Origin: Spirochaetota bacterium
Lineage (GTDB): Bacteria > Spirochaetota > UBA4802 > UBA5550
Reading direction: 5' to 3'
Assembly: GCA_025457915.1 (NCBI GenBank)
Contig: JALOTL010000001.1
Span: forward strand, 227,022-291,021
Length of the DNA: 64,000 nucleotides
Positions 44,038 through 52,970 of the stretch are shown piece after piece. Position numbers and translations under genes: made by a program. Position 1 is the first letter of the stretch. The number at the start of each line of letters is the position of its first letter. A model generated the notes under the pieces. The model saw nothing but the letters and a program-made list of their open reading frames with translations, was not told the origin of the DNA and ran no database searches.

Positions 44038-46254
44038 TCAGGAATGCGCGGATATTCTGAAATATATCATTGCCGAAACGATCAACGCGATATTTATTCC
44101 GATTGAAGGCCCGATGCCGAAATGCGGGATTAAGAACAGTGCCGTCAAAATTGAACCGATCATTGCGCCAAGATTATCGGTCGAATATAAAAAGGATGCT
44201 GCATCCTGATGGTCTTCCGGGTCCAGGCAGGCATACAGTGAAGCAAACAGGCCGCCGAAAACAGTTGAAAGAAAAAGAATAAGGAACCAGAATATCGTTT
44301 CAGCCCTTGATTCAAGGAATAAAAAAACAGAAAGTAAACCCAGCACCAGAAAAGCGAACATTGGAACAGATGACAGCCTGAACCTGTTTGCAGAATAACT
44401 CCCGGATGCAAGCCCGAACATGAATAGCGCATTGATGAGGGATATCCTGTAGAACATTATTCCGAAAAAGGTCTGGTAAAGCATCAGCATCAGCAGCATG
44501 AATGAAATACTGGTGAAGCCTACCGTAAATATGGATACCGCGACGGAAAATTTTTTTCTTCCATATGTATTCCATATACGAAAAAATACCGGTATCACGA
44601 TTGCGGCCGCAAGCAGGGGTAAAAGATAATACAGTCTCAGCAGCCGGTATACGATACCCCCCTCTTCTTCCATCAGGAGCATGTTGTAATTCCAATAAGC
44701 CCTCGGGTTCAGGTCGAGATTTTCCTGCGCCATATGAATTCCTGCCGTTATATTTTTCTGGAAATAATCCAGCTGTGATTTTTCAAACATCATTTTTAAT
44801 TCATCCGGTGTATAGTTCAGGATCAATCCCTCGTCAAGGTTTCTGAAATCCAGGGTCTTAAACCGCTTTGCGTATCTTTCTATCAAAACTTCAGGGGAAG
44901 GGGGTAAAGATTCCCTGTCCGCAGATCCAATCAGATAAACCGTGTCTCCGGTCGTATTCATCGTATAGGGGAAAGAGCGCTTGTATGCTTTCAATATCGA
45001 TGATATGTAATTTTTAAGATCTGCGTTCATTATATTTGCAAATCCCTTGAGCGACGTCAGCATGAACCCGCCGTCATTCAGCCTGCTTTTACAGAGGGAA
45101 TAAAATTCCGCGGTAAAAAGCCTGTTCAGCATGGTGTTTTCGGGATGCGGCGGAAAGCACAGGATTATGTCGAACTTTTCCCCGTTGTTTGAAAGAAACG
45201 CCCTTGCATCTTCATAATGAATTCTAAAGCCGCTTGATTTAGACAGGACGGGATAGAATCTTCCCCTGTATTTTTCACTTATCCTCCAAAGGTCCGGGTC
45301 AAGTTCGACGCAGCTGATTTCTCTGACGCCGGTTTTCAGGAGGTTCAGCGGAAGCGAGCCGGGGCTGCCGCCCAGCAGAAGGATTTTTTCGTCTTTTTTC
45401 GTCCTGAGCGACTGTATCAGGTGGAAGACCTGGCGCATGTCACCCGCATCCGGGAGGGAATAATAGTATAGTCTGTTGCCGTAGATGTTGATTATTTCAT
45501 TCTGCTGGGATTCCACGAAAATGGTCTGGTACCTGCTCCTCCATGATTCGATAAGGGTGCCGGCGCCTGTTTTGTTCCATGACAGGCTGTTAATATTTTT
45601 TTCTAAATAAGGGGACCACAGGAACAGGATAACCGGCGGAAGAATTAATAATAACAGCGCCCTTTTCCCGGATTTTAAAGCTATATATAAAAACGGGCAA
45701 AAAAGCAGAACCGCACCTGTTTCCAGCGGATTCATGAAATTTATTATCAAAAAGGAAAAGGCCAATCCTCCTGCGAATGAACCGGCTGATTCCACGAAAT
45801 AGATCCTGCCGCCGGATGCTATATCGTCTGCAGGTGATATCAGAAAAACAAGTGCCGGATAAAGATATCCGGCCAGATATGATACCGGGAATGTAAAGAC
45901 GCCGGCGAGCAAAAATTCCGCTGACAGGGAATAATATGTTCCTGGCATCCTGGGGAAAATAAAAGGGATAAGCCCGGTCAGGATCACCGACGACAGGAAC
46001 AGGAGCGGGAAAACGGCAAGAAGAAATGGAAGGGATGCCGACCGGCAGCCTGTTTTTCCCCTGTTTATTTTTGCTCCCAGAAAAAGTCCCAGGAACCATG
46101 AGAAAAAAATAATGGATACAATAAGTTCATTGCCGCGGAAAACATTCAGGAGCTCGCGTATTATTATTACCTGGGATATGGCCGAAGCGAATCCTGCATA
46201 GAATGAGAAGAGCAGCACTTCATTCCGGCTGAACCGTTGTTCCGGGATTTTCAT
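44038..46254 (-). CDS. Spermidine synthase-like fused membrane protein of the AmmeMemoRadiSam cluster
   Basis: 738 residues. About seven TM helices precede a Rossmann methyltransferase/spermidine-synthase-like domain (about 225-450; KILLLGGSPGSLPLNLLK, CVELDPDLWRISEKY, HYEDARAFL), and about seven more TM helices follow. The catalytic D-x-x-D-P segment of spermidine synthases is replaced by DIILCFPPHP, so aminopropyl transfer is doubtful. The stop is 1 base from the next gene upstream in the operon, the radical SAM enzyme, suggesting an operon with it and the MEMO-AMMECR1 fusion. Confidence 0.82.
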   Translation of the reverse strand: MKIPEQRFSRNEVLLFSFYAGFASAISQVIIIRELLNVFRGNELIVSIIFFSWFLGLFLGAKINRGKTGCRSASLPFLLAVFPLLFLSSVILTGLIPFIFPRMPGTYYSLSAEFLLAGVFTFPVSYLAGYLYPALVFLISPADDIASGGRIYFVESAGSFAGGLAFSFLIINFMNPLETGAVLLFCPFLYIALKSGKRALLLLILPPVILFLWSPYLEKNINSLSWNKTGAGTLIESWRSRYQTIFVESQQNEIINIYGNRLYYYSLPDAGDMRQVFHLIQSLRTKKDEKILLLGGSPGSLPLNLLKTGVREISCVELDPDLWRISEKYRGRFYPVLSKSSGFRIHYEDARAFLSNNGEKFDIILCFPPHPENTMLNRLFTAEFYSLCKSRLNDGGFMLTSLKGFANIMNADLKNYISSILKAYKRSFPYTMNTTGDTVYLIGSADRESLPPSPEVLIERYAKRFKTLDFRNLDEGLILNYTPDELKMMFEKSQLDYFQKNITAGIHMAQENLDLNPRAYWNYNMLLMEEEGGIVYRLLRLYYLLPLLAAAIVIPVFFRIWNTYGRKKFSVAVSIFTVGFTSISFMLLMLMLYQTFFGIMFYRISLINALFMFGLASGSYSANRFRLSSVPMFAFLVLGLLSVFLFLESRAETIFWFLILFLSTVFGGLFASLYACLDPEDHQDAASFLYSTDNLGAMIGSILTALFLIPHFGIGPSIGINIALIVSAMIYFRISAHS

Positions 46255-46255
46255 T

Positions 46256-47389
46256 TCAGGCCCATACGCCTGGAATTTTTTTTCCGCAATGCGGGCACCT
46301 TCCGTTTTTTACGCCGTTTTCAATGTGAAAGTAGCCGCTTCTTTTTATGATCATTTTTTTGCACGAGTGACAGAACGTATTTTCAAACTCGTGGCCGGGT
46401 ACGTTTCCGACATACGCGTAATTCAGCCCCTCGGACAATGCCGTTTCCCTGCATAGTTCAAGCGTCCTCACCGGTGTCGGCGGGAGGTTTTTAATAAGGT
46501 ACATGGACCGGAACCTCGTAAAATGCACGGGCACGTCAGGTGAAAGGTTCGTCCTGATCCATCTGGACATTTTTTTTATATCCTGCATGGAATCGTTCAT
46601 GGTCGGAATTATCAGTACTATTATTTCCAGCCATTTTTTCCCTTTGTAAACAGCTTCCAGTGTATTGAGAACGGGCTTAAGGGATCCGCTGCACGTGTCG
46701 CTGTAGAATTTTTCTGAAAACGATTTGAGGTCTATCCTCACCGCGTCGAGGTTTTTTATGAGGTCCGCAGCGGCTTTTTGCTGAATGTATCCGTTCGACA
46801 CGATTACGGGCCGTATGCCCTTTGATTTTGCGGACCTGGACGTGTCTATTACATACTCGGCCTGTATGATCGGCTCATTGTAGGTGAAGGCCAGGACCCT
46901 GGAGCCGGAAGCGGCCGCCCTGGACGCCAGGGAATCCGGCAGGATTTTTTCTGAGTCAACATCATCTGGATTTGATTGGGAAAGCTGCCAGTTCTGGCAG
47001 AATTTACATGAGAAGTTGCATCCGGCCGTCGCTACCGACATGGCCATGGAACCGGGAAGGAAGTGGTAGAATGGTTTTTTTTCGACCGGGTCCACGTTCA
47101 ATGCCGCAATTCTTGAGTAGACGATCGAATACAGCGTTCCACCGCGGTTTTCCCTGGCCCTGCACTGGCCCCTGTCGCCGTTCCTGAGAACGCATTCGTT
47201 CGGGCAAAGGAGGCACCTGACCCTGCCGCCTTCGAGCTTCTGCCAGTGGAGAGCTCTGAAGGCATAATCGCCGCCGGGACCGGCGTGTAATTTTCCGCAT
47301 TTTCCGTCATGAATGGCTGGACAGATGAACAGGGAAAGTACGGACGCGCCGTATTTCAGAAATTTTCTCCTGTCCATTTTTTCATTCAT
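46256..47389 (-). CDS. AmmeMemoRadiSam-system radical SAM enzyme with Tat-like signal
   Basis: 377 residues. The N-terminus MDRRKFLKYGASVLSLFICPA has a twin-arginine motif (RRKFLK) and a hydrophobic stretch. CLLCPNECVLRNGDRGQC is a cysteine-rich region, and the radical SAM site is ATAGCNFSCKFCQNWQLSQ (CxxxCxxC). The C-terminus has two zinc-type pairs, FCHSCKKMI and RCPHCGKKI. GAGG is 7 bases before the ATG. The start overlaps the preceding MEMO-AMMECR1 gene by 8 bases. Such enzymes belong to a three-part system of unknown chemistry. Confidence 0.9.
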   Translation of the reverse strand: MNEKMDRRKFLKYGASVLSLFICPAIHDGKCGKLHAGPGGDYAFRALHWQKLEGGRVRCLLCPNECVLRNGDRGQCRARENRGGTLYSIVYSRIAALNVDPVEKKPFYHFLPGSMAMSVATAGCNFSCKFCQNWQLSQSNPDDVDSEKILPDSLASRAAASGSRVLAFTYNEPIIQAEYVIDTSRSAKSKGIRPVIVSNGYIQQKAAADLIKNLDAVRIDLKSFSEKFYSDTCSGSLKPVLNTLEAVYKGKKWLEIIVLIIPTMNDSMQDIKKMSRWIRTNLSPDVPVHFTRFRSMYLIKNLPPTPVRTLELCRETALSEGLNYAYVGNVPGHEFENTFCHSCKKMIIKRSGYFHIENGVKNGRCPHCGKKIPGVWA

Positions 47390-48905
47390 TATTATCCTCG
47401 CTGAAAACTATCGCTTCAAACCTGTATAAACTGGCGCCCTTTTTCCATTCGCCCTCCGCTAGCCCCGCCTTTCTGCAGAGATTGGCCAGGTACTGGTCAA
47501 GGTCCCAGTTCCATTCAACCGCTACTTGGGGAAGGAAAATACCTTTGCGCATTCCTTTTTCAATAATTAATCCGTCCCTGCCGATCGAGATTTCATCGAC
47601 GGATTTCACCGGTTCCGGGGGCGTCAGCACTGATATCTCGAGCTTCAAATCCCTGAATTCGTTTTTTGCCAGGGGATTGAATCTCGGGTCCCTGAATCCT
47701 GCGTTGAATGAATTGTCAAGCACGGCCTTGTAAAGCGGCTTCAGTCCCTCGATATAACCGATACAGCCCCTTAGCTCTCCGGCTTTTTTTATTGTCACAA
47801 AGACCCCCGCCCTGGTCTTACAGGATGCAGGGATCTGTGATTTGTCCGGGTTGTAGGGATTATTCCGGAAAAGCCTGCTTTCGAGATTTTTTCTCGCGAT
47901 CCCGAGCAGAAATTTTTTGTCCGAATTGCTTAAAAAATCCCTCGGGCGCGCCTCTGCCTCTGCGGTTCCTATTTTCCCGCATATGAAAATTGCCGCATAG
48001 CTTACAGTGTTTTTAAAATCCCCGGTAATATTCCCGGATGTGTTGTAGTCTATTATGCCGGCCTTGAACCCGTTAATGGGAAGGGAAACGGCGATCAAAA
48101 TAGGATTTCTGCCGCAGATTGTGGCGCCAGTATTGTCCAGGTATTTTGAAAAACCTTCAGGGTCTTTCTTTTTGATGAATCCTATTGCGCCGAAATCGAG
48201 TTTTTTTATTTTTTCACGAACGACTTTATCTGGACCGGCGAACGGGGTGAATCCGAATCTCTCCCCGTAGTGTGTGAAATCCGAGCTGACGATCAGCAGG
48301 GGATTTTTGAAAGATGACAGCGCTGCAGCAATGGTTCGCGCGATGCTTTCAGATTCGGCCGGGCCGATGTCTCCCACCAGTATCGGGAGGACCGGGGTTT
48401 TACGCAGCGCGGTTTTTTCATAGAGTCCCTGGATCAGGGGAAGGTGTATTTCTATAGCGTGTTCGTTTTCAAACGCGCCTCCGTCTGTCCGGAACAGGCT
48501 GTTTTTCAGCAGCAACGGGTTGATGTCTTTCGCCGTTTTGATTCTGCCCAGCGGCGTCTCGAAGAATTCAGCCGGATGAAGCGCGCAGCCCTTTATGCGG
48601 CCGCGGTGCGACGGGGCCATGATCAATATGACGTCGGGCGCTTTATTTTTAACCGACTCGTATCCATTCGCCGCAACCTGGCCGGAATACTGGTAGCCTG
48701 CATGGGGCAGGATGAGAACCAACGGCGAGCAGGATGAATTTACGGGCATGGTTTTTTTATAAAGGGAGCTGATGGTTTTTTCAAGCCGCACCGGATCGGA
48801 TGGATACCATGTGCCTGCAAGGGATGCCGATTTGACCTCACGGCCGCTTTTTGAATTGCAGACGAGGAAGCCGACAAAAACGATAAAAATAAATATTTTT
48901 TTCAT
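47382..48905 (-). CDS. Exported MEMO-AMMECR1 fusion (AmmeMemoRadiSam proteins B and A)
   Basis: About 507 residues (ATG 48905; the track uses the TTG before it). A signal (KKIFIFIVFVGFLVCNSKSG, possible lipobox at LVC) precedes the MEMO domain (about 30-290; LAGTWYPSDPVRLEKTI, ILPHAGYQYSGQVAANGY, MAPSHRGRI, SSDFTHYGERFGF), related to class III extradiol dioxygenases. AMMECR1 follows (about 310-505; AGVFVTIKKAGELRGCIGYI, AGFRDPRFNPL). The gene heads the radical SAM and membrane genes. Reaction unknown. Confidence 0.9.
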   Translation of the reverse strand: MKKIFIFIVFVGFLVCNSKSGREVKSASLAGTWYPSDPVRLEKTISSLYKKTMPVNSSCSPLVLILPHAGYQYSGQVAANGYESVKNKAPDVILIMAPSHRGRIKGCALHPAEFFETPLGRIKTAKDINPLLLKNSLFRTDGGAFENEHAIEIHLPLIQGLYEKTALRKTPVLPILVGDIGPAESESIARTIAAALSSFKNPLLIVSSDFTHYGERFGFTPFAGPDKVVREKIKKLDFGAIGFIKKKDPEGFSKYLDNTGATICGRNPILIAVSLPINGFKAGIIDYNTSGNITGDFKNTVSYAAIFICGKIGTAEAEARPRDFLSNSDKKFLLGIARKNLESRLFRNNPYNPDKSQIPASCKTRAGVFVTIKKAGELRGCIGYIEGLKPLYKAVLDNSFNAGFRDPRFNPLAKNEFRDLKLEISVLTPPEPVKSVDEISIGRDGLIIEKGMRKGIFLPQVAVEWNWDLDQYLANLCRKAGLAEGEWKKGASLYRFEAIVFSEDNNE

Positions 48906-48998
48906 CAATGATCACTCCGCGGTCAGCATGTTCGTGGCGCCTGGATTCGGCTTTACTGTATTAATCTGCCTTTAAAAGCGATGCCAGTCAAATAAAAA

Positions 48999-50534
48999 TC
49001 AGTTTTTCGCCCTGATGATATATTTCTGATGGATATAGATCAGAAGAATCACCAGTGCAAAAAGTGAATAGCCAAGCGGGAGCTGTCCTGTTACCCCGAA
49101 TCCGATTTCATATGAATGGATGATTCCGAAATATGAACAGACAATCAGCGGGATAGTCCAGAAGAAAGCCTTCAGGAAGTCTTTTTCGATCAGGTATGCG
49201 GCCACAGCGGTGATGAACATCGAGGAAAAAAGCGCTCCCTCGGAAAAGGTGAATATTCCTTTAAGATGGGGCATCGCTCCGGATATCAGCTCATTCATCT
49301 GCGCGATCGAGTAACCACCCCGGCTGTTGATGTATTGCCTTAAAAGCGAAAGGCCCCAGGCGGAGATGGCAGGCATGAGTCCCAGAGCAACCGCCGGGGC
49401 GTGCTCCTTCGGGGTAGTCTGAAAGGCCTGGGCAGTGATTATAACGCCGATCCAGAGGAGTATCGGATACCCGGCCTCCAGCGGAATGAGGGAAACGATG
49501 ACGCTCATCATCCCCGTGAAGCAGATAAGAGTGATTACGGTTCCGTTTATTATCGAGTACCCGGATCTTGCTCCGAGGCCCTTCCATCCCGGGTGTCCTA
49601 TGTAAACGGTCGTCGGGAAAGGGGACCCGAAAAAGGAACCGATGATGGTCCCTATCCCGTTCATCGCCAGGGCCGGCATGGCCGGGTATTCATCGCCCGC
49701 GGCGGATGCTGATTCAAGGTTCTGGAGGGTGCCGAAAAAAGCCATGAGCCCCATCGGTATTGATACTGAAAGATACGGCAGGAACTGGCCCGGTTCTATT
49801 CCTTTGACCAGGTCAAACAGGACGAATCCGGGAAAATAGAAAGTAAGGGTCTCGGTTGATTTGACCAGCGCGTTTTTATCCATGGCCCCGATGGACCAGG
49901 CCATTATCGACCCGATTACAAGGGCGTACAGCCCGGCGGGAATCCTGAACGGAAGTTTTACCCTGGAAAAGTATTCAACCATTATGAATGCGAGCGGTAT
50001 GAAGGATATTAAGGGCCTGTCCCATATTTTTATGGTCTGCTCGATGGCAATGAAGACAATGGCGATTCCGGCAAGCGTGGACAGCAGTGCCGCCCTCGGG
50101 GTCAGCTTCCTGATCCTGCCGCCGATAAACGCACCTATGGCCTCGAAAAAACCGCTGATGAAACAACTGATTACCCCCAGCTTCCATGCGAAATCCGCAT
50201 CTTTGGTCTGGAGATAAGCCGGAGCGATGATCAGGGAAAAAAAAGCCAGGAGGCTGACCGTATTTATTCCGTACGGGAGCGCCGTAACGTCGTTTCTCCT
50301 TTCCTTTTTCGCCAGCCTTCTTGCCTGGAAGGAATAAAATAAATTACCTGCGAGAACTGAAAGCGAAGTGCCGGGCAGTATCTTTCCGAAAACCAGTTCT
50401 GCAGGCATGCCTATCGACAGGCAGAGACCTGTTATATAAAGAAGGTTGACCAGGTTGTCTATAAACAATCCGATGAATCCGTCAAAGTCCCCTTTTACGA
50501 AAAATGGATAGCTGTATGATCCGCCTCGAGTCAT
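48999..50534 (-). CDS. NCS2-type purine/pyrimidine permease-like protein
   Basis: 511 residues with about 12-14 TM helices. Segments such as LVNLLYITGLCLSIGMPAEL, NDVTALPYGINTVSLLAFFS, QNLESASAAGDEYPAMPALA and IGTIIGSFFGSPFPTTVYIGH match the NCS2 (xanthine/uracil) fold, in which QNLExxSAAG holds the substrate Glu. It probably imports a nucleobase or related anion. No nucleobase-degradation gene is nearby. Confidence 0.8.
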   Translation of the reverse strand: MTRGGSYSYPFFVKGDFDGFIGLFIDNLVNLLYITGLCLSIGMPAELVFGKILPGTSLSVLAGNLFYSFQARRLAKKERRNDVTALPYGINTVSLLAFFSLIIAPAYLQTKDADFAWKLGVISCFISGFFEAIGAFIGGRIRKLTPRAALLSTLAGIAIVFIAIEQTIKIWDRPLISFIPLAFIMVEYFSRVKLPFRIPAGLYALVIGSIMAWSIGAMDKNALVKSTETLTFYFPGFVLFDLVKGIEPGQFLPYLSVSIPMGLMAFFGTLQNLESASAAGDEYPAMPALAMNGIGTIIGSFFGSPFPTTVYIGHPGWKGLGARSGYSIINGTVITLICFTGMMSVIVSLIPLEAGYPILLWIGVIITAQAFQTTPKEHAPAVALGLMPAISAWGLSLLRQYINSRGGYSIAQMNELISGAMPHLKGIFTFSEGALFSSMFITAVAAYLIEKDFLKAFFWTIPLIVCSYFGIIHSYEIGFGVTGQLPLGYSLFALVILLIYIHQKYIIRAKN

Positions 50535-50587
50535 GATGGCATCCCCTGGTGAATTTTAAAAAAATTGATTGAACGACATGCGATTTT

Positions 50588-50857
50588 TTATGAAACATCC
50601 AGTATCGATAAAAGATCATCCTGGGTTATGCCCGTTATCTGGATGGTCTTGTTCCTGCTTTTATGCCCCTTGATTATTGTTATGCTCGATTTCGGCACGC
50701 CTGTCTTTTTGGAAAAAATGGCGATACATTCTTCGTTTGCCTTTCCATCCACCGGGGGCGAGTTCAGGAAAACCCTTATCGCCGCGTCCTTTATTATTAT
50801 TCCGCTTTTGGATGATTTTGTTGAAACACGTATGTCTAAGACAGCTTTTTTATCCAT
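50588..50857 (-). CDS. DUF167 (YggU-like) protein
   Basis: 89 residues from ATG 50857 (MDKKAVLDIRVSTKSSKSG); the track adds 29 residues from an upstream start. RVFLNSPPVDGKANEECIA, FSKKTGVPKSSITIIKGHKSRNKTIQI is the DUF167 signature. Function unknown; the family is widespread. It lies divergently from the hydrolase at 50979. Confidence 0.88.
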   Translation of the reverse strand: MDKKAVLDIRVSTKSSKSGIIIKDAAIRVFLNSPPVDGKANEECIAIFSKKTGVPKSSITIIKGHKSRNKTIQITGITQDDLLSILDVS

Positions 50858-50978
50858 CAAACCGGTGCCGGTATTTAAGTTTTTGAAACGAACGCTTGAA
50901 GAATTTTCAAAGGAAATATTATTTGACAGCAATATATAAATCAAGAAAGTTTTAAATATCTTTTAACAGGAGCTGTAA

Positions 50979-51596
50979 ATGAAGCTGGTTGTTTTTGAAA
51001 ACGGACCTTTCATGGTTAATACATATCTTGCAGTAAATGAAAACGGAAACAGGGGGTTCATACTCGATCCGGGCAGCGAAATGGAACAGCTGATCGAATT
51101 CATCCTGAAAGAAAAAATATCGCTGGAGGCGATCGTATGCACGCACGGGCATATCGACCATGTCGCCGGGGTATCGCAGATTAAAAACAAATTCGACATA
51201 CCATTTTATCTTAATGACCTGGAAGAAGAAATAGTAAAATCCATTCCCGCGCAGGCCAGGATGTTCGGGGTGCCGGATCCGGGAGTCCCCAGGCCGGATA
51301 AAAATCTGCCGCTGTCCGGGGATATCGAATTTGCCGGTTTGAATTTCACCCTTCTCCATACGCCGGGGCACTCCATGGGATCGATTTCGCTTTACTCCGA
51401 TGGAGTTGTATTTTCGGGCGACGCGCTTTTCAATATGTCCATCGGCAGGACGGATCTTCCCGGGGGGAATTATGACCAGCTGATAACGGCAATAAAGGAG
51501 AAGCTGTTTGTTCTCCCGGATGAAACCCAGGTGCTGTGCGGACATGGTCCGGCAACGGCTATCGGTTATGAAAAGAAAATGAACCCTTTTTTTTAG
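50979..51596 (+). CDS. MBL-fold hydrolase, glyoxalase II-like
   Basis: 205 residues. VCTHGHIDHVAGVSQI (HxHxDH), LLHTPGHSMGSISLY, VFSGDALFNMSIGRTDLPGG and VLCGHGPATAIGYEKK contain the full ligand set of the short glyoxalase II-like group, which hydrolyses thioesters. CAGGAG lies 6 bases before the ATG. The substrate is unproven. Confidence 0.9.
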   Translation: MKLVVFENGPFMVNTYLAVNENGNRGFILDPGSEMEQLIEFILKEKISLEAIVCTHGHIDHVAGVSQIKNKFDIPFYLNDLEEEIVKSIPAQARMFGVPDPGVPRPDKNLPLSGDIEFAGLNFTLLHTPGHSMGSISLYSDGVVFSGDALFNMSIGRTDLPGGNYDQLITAIKEKLFVLPDETQVLCGHGPATAIGYEKKMNPFF

Positions 51597-51604
51597 GCCA
51601 AAAA

Positions 51605-51640
51605 AAGGAAAGCGACCCGCAAGCCTTCCTCTTTTTCGGA
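51605..51640 (+). terminator. Putative terminator after the glyoxalase II-like gene
   Basis: AGGAAaGC...GCcTTCCT forms an imperfect stem followed by CTTTTT. Confidence 0.5.
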
Positions 51641-51788
51641 CGATTAAATTTTTTAGAATTTCAAACTTATGCCTGATTAGTTGATTTTCCGCGTAGTAAG
51701 AAAGCATCTTATGGATGCAGCAGACGAACGATTCAAATCAAAAAACAATAATCTTTAAATAAACCCGTGATCCGGAACTTTTTCTGAG

Positions 51789-52118
51789 CTACAGGCTCTT
51801 TATGGCTTCGTCTACCGAGTTCATAAGTTTGATGACCGATGTCACTTTTGTAAGGTCCAGGACTTTCTTAACCTCTTCGTTTGCCGATGCAAGTCTGAGC
51901 TGGGATTTGAGGTTCTGATTGATATTCAGAAAAATTCCTATTCCCGAACTTGTGATCATTTTTACATCTGAAAGATCAAGGACCATCTTTTTGATGCCTT
52001 TATCGATAATGGCTTTTTGAAGATTTTCTTTTAAATCCGGAACATCAAGGGTGTGAACTTCCTGCATGACGATTTTTACGACGAATATCCCTTCTCCTTT
52101 GTCGGCTATTTCTATCAT
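51789..52118 (-). CDS. STAS-domain protein, third copy
   Basis: 109 residues from ATG 52118 (GGAG 7 bases upstream; the track starts 36 bases earlier). MIEIADKGEGIFVVKIVMQE begins a STAS domain; VLDLSDVKMITSSGIGIFLN holds the predicted phosphoserine in TSSG. It is not next to a kinase or phosphatase, so it is a stand-alone input or output of the partner-switching network whose SpoIIE phosphatases lie at 13433, 16691 and 20404. Confidence 0.85.
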   Translation of the reverse strand: MIEIADKGEGIFVVKIVMQEVHTLDVPDLKENLQKAIIDKGIKKMVLDLSDVKMITSSGIGIFLNINQNLKSQLRLASANEEVKKVLDLTKVTSVIKLMNSVDEAIKSL

Positions 52119-52212
52119 ATTGGTCTCCAGTAATAATTTTTTCGGGTGCATCAAAACAGGGAGTTGAATTTACATTAAAAGCGCGGCCCCTTTTTTAATA
52201 TTTTCACACCGA

Positions 52213-52250
52213 AGGGAATTTCCAGTTTCTGTCATGAAAGGAAATTCCCT
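52213..52250. promoter_or_regulatory. 11-bp perfect inverted repeat upstream of the STAS gene
   Basis: AGGGAATTTCC (52213-52223) and GGAAATTCCCT (52240-52250) pair perfectly around 16 bases. No T run follows on either strand in terminator style. Candidate operator or stable hairpin. The 335-bp gap around it (52155-52490) otherwise holds only the promoter at 52354. Confidence 0.5.
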
Positions 52251-52353
52251 GTTTGATTTAGCCCCCGGTTTTATTTACAGTCAACAAAAATTTTTTTAAT
52301 GCCTGCGGAACGAGTTAAGAAAACAGCAGTAATTTTTGACAATAATTATAGAC

Positions 52354-52381
52354 TTGACTAAAAATGCCTATTGCTTATATT
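52354..52381 (+). promoter_or_regulatory. Putative promoter for the EIIA-RuvB pair
   Basis: TTGACT (52354-52359), a 16-base spacer and TATATT (52376-52381), about 110 bases before the EIIA start. Confidence 0.45.
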
Positions 52382-52490
52382 AATTGACTTTTAACGGAAT
52401 GTACATGTGTTTTTTAATGAAGTTTTTATTATTAACAGATCTTGACGGTTGAATTGATATTCCAACCTTTAATTGCTCGCGGTTATAAAA

Positions 52491-52964
52491 ATGATGTTTT
52501 TATCTGAAAACCTCAAAAAGAACAATATATTAATCGAACCCCTGTCGAAAACCAGCAGAGATCTTATTGAAGAAATGCTTGATAGGGCGATACAGAATAA
52601 TGATATCAAGGCTCCCGATAAAAGCGGAATATTCAAGGCGCTGATCGAGAGGGAAAAATCCATGAGCACCGGAATTGGAAACGGTGTCGCGATTCCCCAC
52701 TGCTCCTCCTCGAGGATTGACGATCTTGTCATGGTCATGTCTCTGAACGACTGGGGCATAGATTTTGATTCAATAGACGGCAACCCGGTCAGGATCGCCA
52801 TCCTGCTCGTTGTTCCGAAAAACAAATTGACCCTTCATATAAAGACCCTTGCCAACATAGCCAAGATCATGAGCAATGATGAATTGAGATCCGGTCTATT
52901 AATGGCGAAAAACGCAGAGAGCGTTATAAGGGCCATAAAAAAATATGAGGTAGTAAAAAAATAG
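52491..52964 (+). CDS. PTS EIIA (fructose/nitrogen type) domain protein
   Basis: 157 residues from ATG 52491 (the track uses a TTG 18 bases upstream). STGIGNGVAIPHCSSSRID holds the phosphorylatable His in IPH. KLTLHIKTLANIAKIMSNDELR is the second family motif. In many bacteria such proteins act as phosphorylation sensors rather than sugar transporters, and no EIIB/C is adjacent. ruvB starts 6 bases after the stop. Confidence 0.85.
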   Translation: MMFLSENLKKNNILIEPLSKTSRDLIEEMLDRAIQNNDIKAPDKSGIFKALIEREKSMSTGIGNGVAIPHCSSSRIDDLVMVMSLNDWGIDFDSIDGNPVRIAILLVVPKNKLTLHIKTLANIAKIMSNDELRSGLLMAKNAESVIRAIKKYEVVKK

Positions 52965-52970
52965 CTCCAG

